From: Spirulina major PCC 6313
Lineage (GTDB): Bacteria; Cyanobacteriota; Cyanobacteriia; Cyanobacteriales; Spirulinaceae
NCBI RefSeq assembly: GCF_001890765.1
Contig: NZ_KV878783.1
Coordinates: forward strand, 1,696,977-1,760,976
DNA: 64,000 nucleotides
Reading direction: 5' to 3'
The position numbers and the translations under genes are program-made. This document shows, piece after piece, positions 36,675 to 46,594 of the stretch; within the stretch, counting starts at the first letter, position 1; each line of letters starts with the position of its first letter. Below the pieces are notes generated by a model. That model worked only from the letters and a program-made list of their open reading frames with translations, was not told the origin of the DNA and made no database searches.

Positions 36675-38375
36675 ATGACCCATTTCCCCACTGATATTCC
36701 GTCGTTCCTGGAACCGATTGTTGAGCAATTGTGGCAACCCAAAAACTGCCACACAGCCATACAACAGGCCCTCAATCGTCTCCATCAGGTCTGCCAGGTT
36801 CAGCGTTGTTTCCTGCTCCGTTCCCACTGCACCGGCGAATTTTTCCCCGTCCAACAGTCCGAAGCGACAATCCTGCCTGACCCCCACACAGCCGATCCCC
36901 TCGTGACCTACTACGCCTCTGCCCTGGGACGGGGTGAGATGATCTGCTGGTCGAAGCCTGATCCCCAGTGGCCGCCCCAGATCCAGTCCTACCTTGAAAC
37001 CTGGACTATTCAAGCAGCCTGTTTAATGCCGTTGCGGTGGCGATCGCAGGATCTGGGGATTCTCAGCCTCCATGACGATCACCCCCGGCCGTGGCAGCGC
37101 GACGATCTCACCACCATTCACTGCATTGCCCACCACGGAGCGATCGCCCTCTACCGCGACACCCACCAGCCCCCCGACTGCCTCTATCCCCCCTCCCCTG
37201 AACCCCTCCTCCACCGCAGCCTCAGACTCCTCTGCCACAGCACGCCCCCCGTCCCCTTTGACACCCTCATCGCCCAGATTGGCCAATCCTTCAACGTCGA
37301 TCGGGTCTGGCTCCTGATCGCCGTCGAGGATGAATTTTGGGTCAAGACCGAATGGTGCGCCCATGGCCAGATCCCCAAACAACAAGGGGCCAAAGTGCTG
37401 CAAGCCCACTTCCCCGCTGGCCGCCTCGACCCGACCCACTGGCCCACCGTCTCTTCGGTGCAAGGCGTTCCCCCCGCCACGCCCATCCCGGCTCCCACCT
37501 GCGTTTTAAATCTGCCCATCGGCGATCGCACCCAAATCTACGGCAGCCTGAGCCTGCACCAGTTTAAGCCCGTGCCCCCCCTAACCGCCGCAGCGGCGCA
37601 AACCCTCCGGGCGATCAGTGATGCGATCGCCCTGATCATCCTCCACGAGCAAACCCGCGAAACCTCCCGCCAACTCAGCCGCGAAAACCACCACAAAAGC
37701 GAACTGCTCTCCCTCATGAGCCACGAACTACGCACCCCATTAACGGGCATTTTGGGCTTTGCCAAGGCCCTCCTTGAACAAATCTACGGCCCCCTCAATG
37801 CCAAACAGCACCAATATCTCACTGCGATCGTGGAATCCGGCGACTACCTCCTCGCCCTGATTAATGACCTCCTCGATCTGTCCAAAATTGAGGCCAACCG
37901 CGAAGAACTGTATCTTGAACCCGTGGGGATTGCTGATCTCTGCCAAGGCGCGATCGCGATCGTCCAAGAACTCGCCCGGATCGCCAACCTCGATCTGCAC
38001 CTCCACCTCGACCCCCATCTTCCCCCCTACATCGCCGACCCCCGCCGCCTCAAGCAAATCCTCGTGAACCTCCTCGCCAACGCGATCAAGTTCACCCCCC
38101 AAGGCTCCGTCACCCTCAGCGTCACCGTCTGCCCCCCGCACCTCTGCTTCGCCGTGCGCGACACCGGCATCGGCATCGCCGCCGCCGACCTCGACACCCT
38201 CTTTCAACCCTTCCGTCAACTCCACACCCCCTTCAACGCCACCCAAGCCGGTACGGGCCTCGGCCTCGCCCTCTCCCAAAAACTCGCCCACCTCCACCAC
38301 GGCGATATCCAGGTCGAATCTACCCCCAACCAAGGAAGCTGCTTCACCCTCCGCCTTCCCCTTGATCAACCCTGA
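36675..38375 (+). CDS. GAF-domain sensor histidine kinase
   Basis: The 566-residue soluble protein has two GAF-like regions at about 25-170 and 185-320, then a HisKA domain with the phospho-acceptor in LLSLMSHELRTPLTGI near residue 349. The ATPase domain follows, with motifs LVNLLANAIKFTP, RDTGIGIAAADL and GTGLGLALSQKL. No receiver or membrane segment is present. It resembles bacteriophytochrome-like kinases, but the GAF stretches lack an obvious chromophore-binding cysteine in a CxH context. No response regulator lies next to it. Confidence 0.87.
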   Translation: MTHFPTDIPSFLEPIVEQLWQPKNCHTAIQQALNRLHQVCQVQRCFLLRSHCTGEFFPVQQSEATILPDPHTADPLVTYYASALGRGEMICWSKPDPQWPPQIQSYLETWTIQAACLMPLRWRSQDLGILSLHDDHPRPWQRDDLTTIHCIAHHGAIALYRDTHQPPDCLYPPSPEPLLHRSLRLLCHSTPPVPFDTLIAQIGQSFNVDRVWLLIAVEDEFWVKTEWCAHGQIPKQQGAKVLQAHFPAGRLDPTHWPTVSSVQGVPPATPIPAPTCVLNLPIGDRTQIYGSLSLHQFKPVPPLTAAAAQTLRAISDAIALIILHEQTRETSRQLSRENHHKSELLSLMSHELRTPLTGILGFAKALLEQIYGPLNAKQHQYLTAIVESGDYLLALINDLLDLSKIEANREELYLEPVGIADLCQGAIAIVQELARIANLDLHLHLDPHLPPYIADPRRLKQILVNLLANAIKFTPQGSVTLSVTVCPPHLCFAVRDTGIGIAAADLDTLFQPFRQLHTPFNATQAGTGLGLALSQKLAHLHHGDIQVESTPNQGSCFTLRLPLDQP

Positions 38376-38425
38376 ACGTTTTTCCGTACAATAATGAAGA
38401 CCTGTAGATGCCTGTATGCTGGACT

Positions 38426-38860
38426 ATGACTGAAGACGCAAAAGCCAACGCTTCCGCCCCCAAAGCCAAGAAAGCCAAACCTCCTGCCCCAGAAGACAAG
38501 CCCTTTACCGAATTCATGGAGCAAGAGTTTTTGCCGGCGTTGAAAACAGCCTTTAATGATGCAGGGCTAACGGATATGGAACTTGCCTTTGAGAAGAAAC
38601 CCCTCAACCTGGCCGGGATCAGTGCCACGGATGACTATTGGCAAGTGGAAGGCCAGTGGCAACAGGGGGAACGCCAGTTTAATCTCTACTGCTTTGACGA
38701 AGACATTAAAGGGCAAAAGGGCTTCACCGCCACCACCTACGGCAGCAAGCCCAGCACCTTAGAATCGTTTATGATTGACGAGCGCAAAATTACCCGTGAT
38801 TTGATGGTGCTGTATACCTTGCAGCGCATTAACAGCGAGAAGTGGCTTGGCCGCAACTAA
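38426..38860 (+). CDS. DUF2996 protein
   Basis: This is a cyanobacterial protein of unknown function. From ATG 38426 (MTEDAKANASAPKAKKAK) it has a lysine/alanine/proline-rich disordered tail of about 35 residues. The conserved DUF2996 core follows: FTEFMEQEFLPALKTAF, NDAGLTDMELAFEKKP, then DDYWQVEGQWQQGERQFNLY and a late TLESFMIDERKIT. An upstream in-frame ATG at 38408 adds six unrelated residues. It is 50 bases behind the kinase gene and 75 before the thioredoxin gene. Confidence 0.8.
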   Translation: MTEDAKANASAPKAKKAKPPAPEDKPFTEFMEQEFLPALKTAFNDAGLTDMELAFEKKPLNLAGISATDDYWQVEGQWQQGERQFNLYCFDEDIKGQKGFTATTYGSKPSTLESFMIDERKITRDLMVLYTLQRINSEKWLGRN

Positions 38861-38935
38861 CGGCCCGCCGGGGTGAATCCCCCTGGGGAAACCGTCAGCC
38901 CCGCTAACTGTATTGAAGGAAACAAAGGAGGAGTG

Positions 38936-39739
38936 ATGGGTGCAAGTGTCGCGGTGAGCGAGGCGAATTTTGCCGCTGAGGTGTTGGGGCCCTGTGCGGA
39001 AATGCCGATCATTGTGGATTTTTTTGCGACTTGGTGCGGGCCCTGTAAGGTGCTGAAGCCGACCTTGGAGCGGCTGGCGATGGAATATGGGGTGATGCTG
39101 GCGACGGTGGATATTGACCAAAACCCGGAGTTGGCCTCTCAGTATGGTGTGGAGGGGGTTCCGGATGTGCGGATTGCGACGGCGGGCCGGTTGCAGCCGG
39201 GGTTTGTGGGGGCGGTTCCGGAGGGTCAGATTCGGGAGATTCTGGCGCGGTATGAGTTGCGATCGGAGTTGGAAACGACGTTGGCGGCGGCCCAAGGGGC
39301 GATCGCAGCCCGTCAATTCCCTGAAGCCAAAGCCCTGTTTGATACGCTGTTTGAACGCTATCCCGATCATCCTGGCGTGACCCTCGAAGCGGCGCGGTTT
39401 CTCATTCTCCTCCAGCAGTTTGAAGATGCCGAACGCTTGTTAAACTCGATTCCGCCGGATCAAGCCGAGCATTACAAGCGGGCCCAAGGGGTGAAGAGTT
39501 TGATGCGCTTTCAACAATGGGCGGCGGATGATCCGAGTCAGGGCATTGGGGCGGCGGCCCAGGGTGTCTTGCAAGGGGAGTATGAAACCGCGTTGCAGCA
39601 GTTGTTAGCGATCGTGGAGGCGGGGACGCGGGAAAAAGACATCGCCCGCCAAGGGATGGTGGATGTGTTTGCGCTCCTCGGTAGTCAGCACCCCCTGACT
39701 CGTCAGTATCAACAGGCGTTGATGATGGCGTTGTATTGA
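38936..39739 (+). CDS. Thioredoxin-TPR protein (CnoX/YbbN-like)
   Basis: The 267-residue protein joins a thioredoxin domain (FFATWCGPCKVLKPTLERLA, with both redox cysteines; YGVEGVPDVRI) to four TPR-like helical repeats after residue 115. CnoX/YbbN proteins hold unfolded substrates and hand them to chaperonins. Unlike E. coli YbbN, which lacks the first cysteine, this copy keeps a full WCGPC. ATG 38936 is supported by AAAGGAGGAGTG directly upstream. Confidence 0.88.
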   Translation: MGASVAVSEANFAAEVLGPCAEMPIIVDFFATWCGPCKVLKPTLERLAMEYGVMLATVDIDQNPELASQYGVEGVPDVRIATAGRLQPGFVGAVPEGQIREILARYELRSELETTLAAAQGAIAARQFPEAKALFDTLFERYPDHPGVTLEAARFLILLQQFEDAERLLNSIPPDQAEHYKRAQGVKSLMRFQQWAADDPSQGIGAAAQGVLQGEYETALQQLLAIVEAGTREKDIARQGMVDVFALLGSQHPLTRQYQQALMMALY

Positions 39740-39966
39740 GGCGGTGGCAGCGCGATCGCACCCCTTTGCCCTGGATTGATGGTGCTGTGTGCATGGGGCT
39801 GGGCTGCGATCGCGACCCCATTTCTCCGGTTCCGCATCGGTGGAGCCTGTGCCGCCATTCGCTCAATGCGGAGTCCCTATGTCAAAATATCAAAATATCT
39901 TTAATTCTGGGTCTTTGGCTGTTGTCCATGCCCTGATCTTCACGTCCTCTGAATGACCAAATCACC

Positions 39967-40323
39967 ATGCTTTTAAAATCCACGACTCGCCATATTCGGA
40001 TCTTCACGGCTGAAGTTCACAATAATGAGCTTGTGCCGAGCGAAACAGTCCTCGCCCTTGATATTGACCCCGATAAGGAATTTAACTGGACGGAGGAAAC
40101 CCGCGAACAGGTGCGCCGTCGCTTTGATACCCTTGTGGAAGCTTACAATGGCGAGGAATTGAGTGAATATAACCTGCGGCGAATTGGCTCAGAGCTTGAG
40201 CATTACATCCGCGAACTGTTGCAGGCGGGTCAATTGAGCTACAACTTGCAGGGGCGTGTGCTCAACTACAGCATGGGCTTACCCCGTGTGGATACAGCAC
40301 AGGGCAAGGGCAAATTTTATTAA
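39967..40323 (+). CDS. ndhM: NAD(P)H-quinone oxidoreductase subunit M
   Basis: NdhM belongs to the cyanobacterial and plastid type I NDH complex in the thylakoid membrane, which carries out cyclic electron flow and respiration. The 118-residue sequence [40 protein letters not shown], then [21 protein letters not shown] fits the whole family. It is transcribed alone. A GC-rich inverted repeat with a GGCGATCGCC core lies after its stop. Confidence 0.95.
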   Translation: MLLKSTTRHIRIFTAEVHNNELVPSETVLALDIDPDKEFNWTEETREQVRRRFDTLVEAYNGEELSEYNLRRIGSELEHYIRELLQAGQLSYNLQGRVLNYSMGLPRVDTAQGKGKFY

Positions 40324-40472
40324 CCCCCCCGGCGATCGCCGGGAGGCCGGCGACGGCCAAGCTGCGGACGGGTCGCATCCAGACTGCACGGGCTTGCTCG
40401 TTTGAATGCGATCGCGGGTGAGCCGCCAAACCACAACTACACCGATGTTCTCGGTAGCCGATCGGGATTGAT

Positions 40473-42575
40473 ATGGACGGAGCAACAGGCCACCTTTACT
40501 GTGTAAATGGGGATTGTCAACAACCCAATCCTGCCCACAATCGCTTTTGTCAGGCGTGCCAAACGCCGTTAATGCGGCGCTATTTGTGGGCGATTGGGGA
40601 GCCGATCCCGATTTTTACGGTGGGGTCGGTGTTGGGCGATCGCTACCAAGCGATCACGCCCCGCATTGTCTTAGATCTCCATCCCTACCTGCCGCCCCAA
40701 ATGCCGGAGGACAATATTCCCGGCCGGATGTTGCCCTATTTGAAGTTGATCGGGCAACAATTGCACCTCCCCCAGCTTTACGGGCAACTCACCGGCGAGC
40801 CGGAGGTGTGGCTGTTGGAGGTGGGGAACTTGCGCGATCCGGTGCATCCGGTGGGGGATCATCTTTTACCGCAGTTGCAAACCTGTTGGGCGCGGGCCAA
40901 TGCCCTGCGGCAGGCTGCTTGGTTGTGGCAATTGGCGCGATTGTGGGACTCGTGCCAGGCCGAAGGGGTGGCGAGCACGTTGCTGACGGTGGATCTGTTG
41001 CAGGTGAATGGCCCGGTGGTGCGGTTGCGGGAATTGCAGTTTGATTCGGAGCCGGTGACGTTGGCGCAGTTGGGGCAACTGTGGGCAACCTGGGTGAGCT
41101 ATGCGGCCACGCCCCTGCGGGATTTTTTACGATCGCTCTGTCAGCAATTACAAACGGGACAACTGGCCACGGCGGAGCAATTAGTCGAAACCCTGGATAA
41201 AGCCGTTGCCACCTTGGGCCAGGGGGGCGATCGCGCCTATCAAATTTTCGCCCAAACCGATGCGGGGCCGAGCCGCGACCACAACGAAGATGCCTGTTAT
41301 CCGAACCAGTTAACCACGATTCAAAGCGGGGACAGCGAGACGCAGCCCCTGCTGATTGTTTGTGATGGCATTGGCGGCCATGAGGGGGGCGAGGTGGCCT
41401 CGGCGATCGCGATCGACACAATGCAAGACCATCTCCACACCGCCCTTGCCTCAAACCGCGATCGCCCCTGGGTAAATCACCTCCAAACCGCCCTAGAGCA
41501 AGCCATCTTGCAAGCCAATGACCAGATTTGCCAACGCAATGACGACGAAGAGCGCCACGAACGGCAACGGATGGGAACCACCTTGGTGAGTGTGATCACC
41601 CACGCTGCCCATCTCTACCTTGGCCATGTGGGGGATTCCCGGATCTATTGGATTACCCGTAGTGGGTGCTATCAGATCAGCCTCGATGATGATGTGGCGG
41701 CGCGGGAAGTGCGCTTAGGCTATGCCCTCTATCGGGATGCGGTATCATTTCCCGGCGGCGGGGCCTTGGTGCAGGCCTTGGGGATGGGGTCGCGCGATCG
41801 CCTCTACCCCACGGTGGATCGCCTGGTACTCGATGAAGACAGCCTCCTGCTCCTCTGTTCCGATGGCTTAAGCGACTACGATCGCGTCGAACAATATTGG
41901 CAAACGGAACTCCTCCCCGTCCTCCACCATCAACAGGAACTCCAAACCGCCGTCCAGCGCCTCGTTGCCCTCGCCAACCAAAAAAACGGCCACGATAACG
42001 TCACCGTCGGCCTGTTCCATTGCCAATTTCGACCCCATCCCCAGGGCAGCCCGATCCTCGCCCCCTTACCCGTTGATGTGGCTCCTGATCCCCTGTCCCA
42101 ACCCACAGCCCTAAGCCGCCCCCGCCATGGGCCGCCCCTGATGGTGATCACCACCGTGACCGTGGCCCTGGTCGTGATGATTTTGGGCGGCCTCTCCTAT
42201 TGGCTGTTTCCGGAACTGCGCCAGTGGACGGATCGCCTCACGGGGAACACCCCCGTTACCGCCGAATCCCCCCAAATCCCCCTCGATCAGTTGGAATTGG
42301 GGGTCGCCGCCGCCACCCTCCGCACCCTGGCCGTCCAACCCGACCCCCGCCCCGAAGCTGAAACCCTCGCCCTTTCCCCCCAAACCGTGATCATTGTCAC
42401 CCGCCGTCAAGCCGCCCCCAATCAGCAGACCTGGCTTCAACTCCAACTCTGCAATCCGACGGTGAATCAACCGGCGGTGGTGTGGGTGGAGCGCGATCGC
42501 ATTCAAGACACGTTGGTTGCCCCCCTCACGCCGCCGCCCCGGTGTGTTCCCGCCCCCGAAAACCTGATAGAGTGA
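40473..42575 (+). CDS. PP2C-type protein phosphatase with zinc ribbon and membrane anchor
   Basis: The 700-residue protein begins with a zinc ribbon (CVNGDCQQPNPAHNRFCQAC). A region of about 200 residues follows with weak kinase-like layout but no catalytic motifs. The PP2C domain spans about 255-510, with metal-binding motifs DAGPSRDHNEDA (264), CDGIGGHEGGE (297), GDSRIYW (388) and SDGLSDYD (463). One membrane segment at about 557-577 precedes a C-terminal extracytoplasmic domain. It should remove phosphate from serine and threonine. The CHAT-FHA gene starts within 25 bases downstream, suggesting one operon. Confidence 0.88.
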   Translation: MDGATGHLYCVNGDCQQPNPAHNRFCQACQTPLMRRYLWAIGEPIPIFTVGSVLGDRYQAITPRIVLDLHPYLPPQMPEDNIPGRMLPYLKLIGQQLHLPQLYGQLTGEPEVWLLEVGNLRDPVHPVGDHLLPQLQTCWARANALRQAAWLWQLARLWDSCQAEGVASTLLTVDLLQVNGPVVRLRELQFDSEPVTLAQLGQLWATWVSYAATPLRDFLRSLCQQLQTGQLATAEQLVETLDKAVATLGQGGDRAYQIFAQTDAGPSRDHNEDACYPNQLTTIQSGDSETQPLLIVCDGIGGHEGGEVASAIAIDTMQDHLHTALASNRDRPWVNHLQTALEQAILQANDQICQRNDDEERHERQRMGTTLVSVITHAAHLYLGHVGDSRIYWITRSGCYQISLDDDVAAREVRLGYALYRDAVSFPGGGALVQALGMGSRDRLYPTVDRLVLDEDSLLLLCSDGLSDYDRVEQYWQTELLPVLHHQQELQTAVQRLVALANQKNGHDNVTVGLFHCQFRPHPQGSPILAPLPVDVAPDPLSQPTALSRPRHGPPLMVITTVTVALVVMILGGLSYWLFPELRQWTDRLTGNTPVTAESPQIPLDQLELGVAAATLRTLAVQPDPRPEAETLALSPQTVIIVTRRQAAPNQQTWLQLQLCNPTVNQPAVVWVERDRIQDTLVAPLTPPPRCVPAPENLIE

Positions 42576-42598
42576 TTGTACTGACCCGTTCCGGAACT

Positions 42599-44224
42599 AT
42601 GCGTCATGGTGATTGTCTGGACTTGAGCTTGGCTTTAGTCTGTCTAGAATCAGCCGGCCCCGAACATTTTGCCATTTGGGTAATTAAAGCTCCCTTTCCG
42701 GGGGGTTACGTTCACTATGACGGTAAGTGGTCGGTGGAACTGACCCAATGCTGGGTCGCTTGGCAGCAGATGTTTGCGTCCCATCCTCAGCCCCATCTGC
42801 CCGTGCTGCACGAACCGTTCAACATTAAAGATGCGTTCCAACTGTCGAATGCTGATGAGACCGTGCCCCAAAGCTATAGCGGTCGGTTGATGCAGGAACT
42901 AGGGGTGCAGTTGTGGCGGTGGCTGTTACAGGGGCCGGTGCGGAATACCTTTGCCCAAAGTTGGGGCATGGCCCAAGGCCAACGGGGGATTTTGCGGCTG
43001 CGGTTTGATATTCGTGATCCAAATTTGATCCCGCTGCCCTGGGAAGTGATGCAACCTGCGCCGGGAAAACCCGCGATCGCCCTCAATCAAAACATTCTTT
43101 TCAGCCGCACCACCAGCGATGTCGATCCCCTTAGTCTTGTCCCCACCCAAGATCAACTGCGGATTTTGTTGGTGTTGGGCCAGAGTAGTCATCCCCAAAC
43201 GGGCGATCTCGAACCGTTGAACCTCCAGCAAGAAGCCGAACTCCTGGCCCAGGTGATTAATCCGACGGTGAAGGAGACGAGCCACGGGGACAACCGCAGC
43301 AGCGATCGCGTCGCCATTGAGATTAACACCCTGATCCAGCCCACCCCGGTGCAACTGATTCGCACCCTCGAATCCGGTCGCTACAATATTTTCTTCTATG
43401 CCGGCCATGGGATGCCGGGCCCCGATGGCGGGTTACTCTTTCTCCATCCCCAAGCCACGTTAAACGGTACGGAACTGGCTCAGGTCTTGGTGCGTACCCA
43501 GGTGACCCTGGCCCTGTTTAATGCCTGTTGGGGAGCCTACCCAGAACAGCAGGAGCAAACCGCGATCGCCCGCAGCAGTTTAGCCGAGGTGCTGATCCAT
43601 CATGGTGTGCCGGCGGTGGTGGGAATGCGTGATGCGATCGCCGACCAAGAAGCCCTCACCTTTATTCAGCATTTCACCACCGCCCTCTCCAAACGCCTCA
43701 CCGTAGACCATGCCATGGCGGTGGCGCGTCAACAACTCTTGACCTTATATAAATTCAACCAGCCCGCCTGGACATTGCCGATCCTTTATATGCACCCCGA
43801 TTTTGATGGGGAACTGGTGAATCCGATCCCCGACGGCATCACCGAATTGCCCACCATCCTACCGGAGGGAGGCAAGCGGCAAGTGATGCCCCTGGCTATG
43901 GTGCGATCGGTTGTCGAGCGCGATCGCATCTGGTCGATCCAAGGCGGCCTAATGCGCGTCGGTCGCCGTCCCGATAATGATCTCGTCATTCAAGAACGGT
44001 GGGTCAGCCAAAACCACAGCGAAATCTTCTACCGCGACACCGCCACCCAAGCCACGGAAACCAACTATTTTCTCCGCGACTTTTCCCGCTTCGGCACCTT
44101 CATCGCCATTCCGAACCAAGACTGGATGCTGGTGCATCACCACGAAGTCCGCCTCATCCCCGGCACCAAGCTCAAATTTGGCAGCATCCAGGGACAAGAA
44201 CTAGAATTTTGGATCGGCGATTAA
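42599..44224 (+). CDS. CHAT-FHA protein (caspase-like protease with phosphopeptide reader)
   Basis: The 541-residue protein has about 170 N-terminal residues of unknown fold, then a CHAT domain with histidine 269 in FFYAGHGMPGPDGGLLF and cysteine 310 in LALFNACWGAYPEQQ, the caspase-like dyad. A C-terminal FHA domain spans about 450-530 (MRVGRRPDNDLVIQERWVSQ, NHSEIFYRD). FHA domains bind phosphothreonine. Standing behind a PP2C gene, it fits a phosphorylation-controlled protease. GTG 42572, overlapping the phosphatase stop, is an alternative start. Its stop overlaps the convergent sdhB stop by four bases. Confidence 0.85.
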   Translation: MRHGDCLDLSLALVCLESAGPEHFAIWVIKAPFPGGYVHYDGKWSVELTQCWVAWQQMFASHPQPHLPVLHEPFNIKDAFQLSNADETVPQSYSGRLMQELGVQLWRWLLQGPVRNTFAQSWGMAQGQRGILRLRFDIRDPNLIPLPWEVMQPAPGKPAIALNQNILFSRTTSDVDPLSLVPTQDQLRILLVLGQSSHPQTGDLEPLNLQQEAELLAQVINPTVKETSHGDNRSSDRVAIEINTLIQPTPVQLIRTLESGRYNIFFYAGHGMPGPDGGLLFLHPQATLNGTELAQVLVRTQVTLALFNACWGAYPEQQEQTAIARSSLAEVLIHHGVPAVVGMRDAIADQEALTFIQHFTTALSKRLTVDHAMAVARQQLLTLYKFNQPAWTLPILYMHPDFDGELVNPIPDGITELPTILPEGGKRQVMPLAMVRSVVERDRIWSIQGGLMRVGRRPDNDLVIQERWVSQNHSEIFYRDTATQATETNYFLRDFSRFGTFIAIPNQDWMLVHHHEVRLIPGTKLKFGSIQGQELEFWIGD

Positions 44225-45234
44225 GCCGAGTCCGGCCCCTGGGGAGAGTCTTGGGCCTGTTGATGGGCTTGGACAGCCTCGATCAGCGATCGCACCGCCG
44301 CCGTCCCCTCCGACGGCTCAAACATCAGCGGAAACTTACCCCGCGCCAACATCCGGAACCCCAGCGGCAACACACTCAGCAAGCCCTTCACATCCTGAAA
44401 ATAATTCCCCACCACATAGATCCCAAACTTCCGCTCATCCACCCAGCCCCCTTCCTTAACCAAATCCACCAACACCTTCCGGTGGCGAATCGGGCGGCTA
44501 CTGGTTTTGTCATGACGAGCTAACAGTTCATGCTTAATCTTGCTGATCTGATCCAGGGGAGCCACCTCCATCGGACAGACCGCATTGCATTGATAACAGC
44601 GCGTACAGCCCCAAACGCCATCCAAACTGTTATACTGCTCGATCCGGGCTTCAGTTTGGGTGTCGCGGGTATCCGTCACCAAGCGATTCGCCTTCGCCAG
44701 CGCATGGGGGCCTAAAAAGTCCGGATTAAACGCCTTACTATTACATTCAGAATAACAAGCCCCACAGAGAATACAATTCCCCATTTGATCCAGGCGCGAT
44801 CGCTCCTCCGGCGTTTGCAAAAACTCCCGCTCCGGCACTGCCCGCCCCTGGGTACTCACATAGGGATCAACCGCTTCAAGATCATTCCAAAACTGCGCCA
44901 TGTCCACCACCAAATCTCGCACCACCGGCAAATTTCCCAGCGGTGCGATCGTGATTTGAGGCGTTCCATCAGCCGCCTGGATGCCAAAACGATCCACCTC
45001 CTGACTCACATTCTCCTTACAGGCTAGGGTCGAACGTCCGTTAATTCGCATCGCACAACTGCCGCAAATGGTATTCCGACAATTCTTCCGAAACGTTAAT
45101 GAACCATCCTGCTCCCATTTAATCCGATTCAAGCCGTCGAGAATGGTTTCGCCCGCTTCCACCTCTAGCCGATAACGGTGGGCATAGGGTGACCCCTGCG
45201 GTTGTTGGCGCAAAATATTGAAAGTGACTTGCAT
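44221..45234 (-). CDS. sdhB: Succinate dehydrogenase/fumarate reductase iron-sulfur subunit
   Basis: SdhB passes electrons from the flavoprotein subunit to quinone. From ATG 45234 the protein has 337 residues. The 2Fe-2S site is CRNTICGSCAMRINGRSTLAC-type near residue 53 (shown here only by its cysteine spacing). The 4Fe-4S and 3Fe-4S sites are CILCGACYSECNSK near 158 and CTRCYQCNAVCPMEV near 208. The C-terminal extension beyond 250 fits cyanobacterial SdhB. An upstream start would add 25 residues before the usual MQVTFNILRQQ. No sdhA is present in the window. Confidence 0.92.
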   Translation of the reverse strand: MQVTFNILRQQPQGSPYAHRYRLEVEAGETILDGLNRIKWEQDGSLTFRKNCRNTICGSCAMRINGRSTLACKENVSQEVDRFGIQAADGTPQITIAPLGNLPVVRDLVVDMAQFWNDLEAVDPYVSTQGRAVPEREFLQTPEERSRLDQMGNCILCGACYSECNSKAFNPDFLGPHALAKANRLVTDTRDTQTEARIEQYNSLDGVWGCTRCYQCNAVCPMEVAPLDQISKIKHELLARHDKTSSRPIRHRKVLVDLVKEGGWVDERKFGIYVVGNYFQDVKGLLSVLPLGFRMLARGKFPLMFEPSEGTAAVRSLIEAVQAHQQAQDSPQGPDSA

Positions 45235-45447
45235 TGTTGACCGATTTTGTGATGAAAAAATGATGAAAGGAGCATCGCTCATCGCCTTCGTCCTTCTCCC
45301 CTGACCCAAGACGCTCTACTACCCTCAACCGCCCCAGAACCAAGGCCTCCAGCACCACCGATGCCTTCTAGCATGACTGATTAACGCCATCGTGCGAGCC
45401 ATCCTCTCCCTTATCAGTTTAAGCGATACATTCCTCCCCCCTTACTG

Positions 45448-45804
45448 TTACATTAGAAATCTTTCTAAAGACCCTCGCGCCCGATCAACCGTGCTGGATT
45501 GACGCGATCCCCGCCATCTGTTGGCCGTAATATCATCGTTGCGAGTAACAGTCAACACCACACCACTAGGAACAATTTGCGCTGGCTCACCCCCTGACTT
45601 TGAAGCACAGTCAATATTAAGGTTTGGAGATAATTTAGTCATGGTCGTGATGATCGTGACCCACCGATTCAAGGCAACGTCTAAGGATGAGAATCTGAAG
45701 ATCTGAAAAGAGTGCCAATCAAAATCAGTAAACGCCTTCGCCTCAGATGATTTTATTAGGCTTCTCACACCATTTTCCAAACTTTTTCTGAGAAATGATG
45801 TCAC
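45448..45804 (-). CDS. Doubtful hypothetical protein
   Basis: The 664 bases between sdhB and cyabrB hold one open frame of 118 codons on the minus strand, divergent from cyabrB. The start MTSFLRKSLENGVRSLIKSS vaguely recalls lipid-binding DUF2993 proteins, but the rest does not. No ribosome-binding site is clear. It could be a decayed gene or chance frame. The rest of the stretch includes the short palindrome AGAAATCTTTCT near 45453 and the AT-rich cyabrB promoter region. Confidence 0.3.
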   Translation of the reverse strand: MTSFLRKSLENGVRSLIKSSEAKAFTDFDWHSFQIFRFSSLDVALNRWVTIITTMTKLSPNLNIDCASKSGGEPAQIVPSGVVLTVTRNDDITANRWRGSRQSSTVDRARGSLERFLM

Positions 45805-45898
45805 AATTACAGAGTTTAGCGATATAGTTTTTAGTATGACGAAAGTGATCAGTCATTACACACTGAAAGCATGACACTAAAGGAGATCTATTACGATC

Positions 45899-46288
45899 AT
45901 GTCTGCCACTCCATTAACTGGAAAAGCTCTACTCCAAAAGGTCAAGGAACTCTCTGAAGCGCCTCGCCGTGAGACGGCCAAGCAATGCGGATACTTCACC
46001 AAAAGCAAAACCGGAAGTATCCGGGTTAACTTGACTGAATTTTATGACGCTGTCTTAGCCGCAAAAGGCGTTGCCCTTGATCCAGATGGTGCGAAAGATG
46101 GACGGGGTCGAGAACCGACCTATCGGGTGAGTGTTCATAAAAACGGTCAGATTGTCATTGGTTCGACGTATACCAATGCCATGGGATTACAACCCGGTGA
46201 TGAATTTGAAATCAAGTTGGGCTATAAGCATATCAAGCTCAATAAGCTTGACGAAAATGGTACCGTCGCTGATAACGACGATAACTAA
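45899..46288 (+). CDS. AbrB-like transcriptional regulator of the cyAbrB family
   Basis: cyAbrB proteins are global regulators conserved across cyanobacteria that tune carbon, nitrogen and hydrogenase genes. The 129-residue protein has the family-specific N terminus LTGKALLQKVKELSEAPRRE, then CGYFTKSKTGSIRVNLTEFYD. The AbrB-like DNA-binding end follows (YRVSVHKNGQIVIGSTYT, MGLQPGDEFEIKLGYKHIKL). The stretch KDGRGREPTYRV looks more like the Sll0359 (cyAbrB1) branch than Sll0822. AAAGGAGATC precedes the ATG. Unlike classic AbrB, the swapped-hairpin domain is C-terminal. Confidence 0.9.
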   Translation: MSATPLTGKALLQKVKELSEAPRRETAKQCGYFTKSKTGSIRVNLTEFYDAVLAAKGVALDPDGAKDGRGREPTYRVSVHKNGQIVIGSTYTNAMGLQPGDEFEIKLGYKHIKLNKLDENGTVADNDDN

Positions 46289-46594
46289 GATGCGATAGCG
46301 CATCAGCACAATAGCCGATTTGTTTGAGATGAAGGTGTTCTCCGGTTTGGGGAATGCCTTTTCCTGTGTAGTGCGAAGGGGCAAAATCTCGATGACGCGA
46401 TCGCCCCCCAATCTATAGCCTAAAAATATCCCACCATGGGGGATATTCCCCTGGTTTGGGGTCGAGAATCTTGCCACTTTTTCCCCGTTTAACCGGAATT
46501 CTCCCCAGGAGAAGTACCGCAAAAACTGGCCAGGCGTGGGCATCTCCTCCCCCCAGAGGATGCTTTTGATTCGCCCGGCCAACCGATTAAAAAC

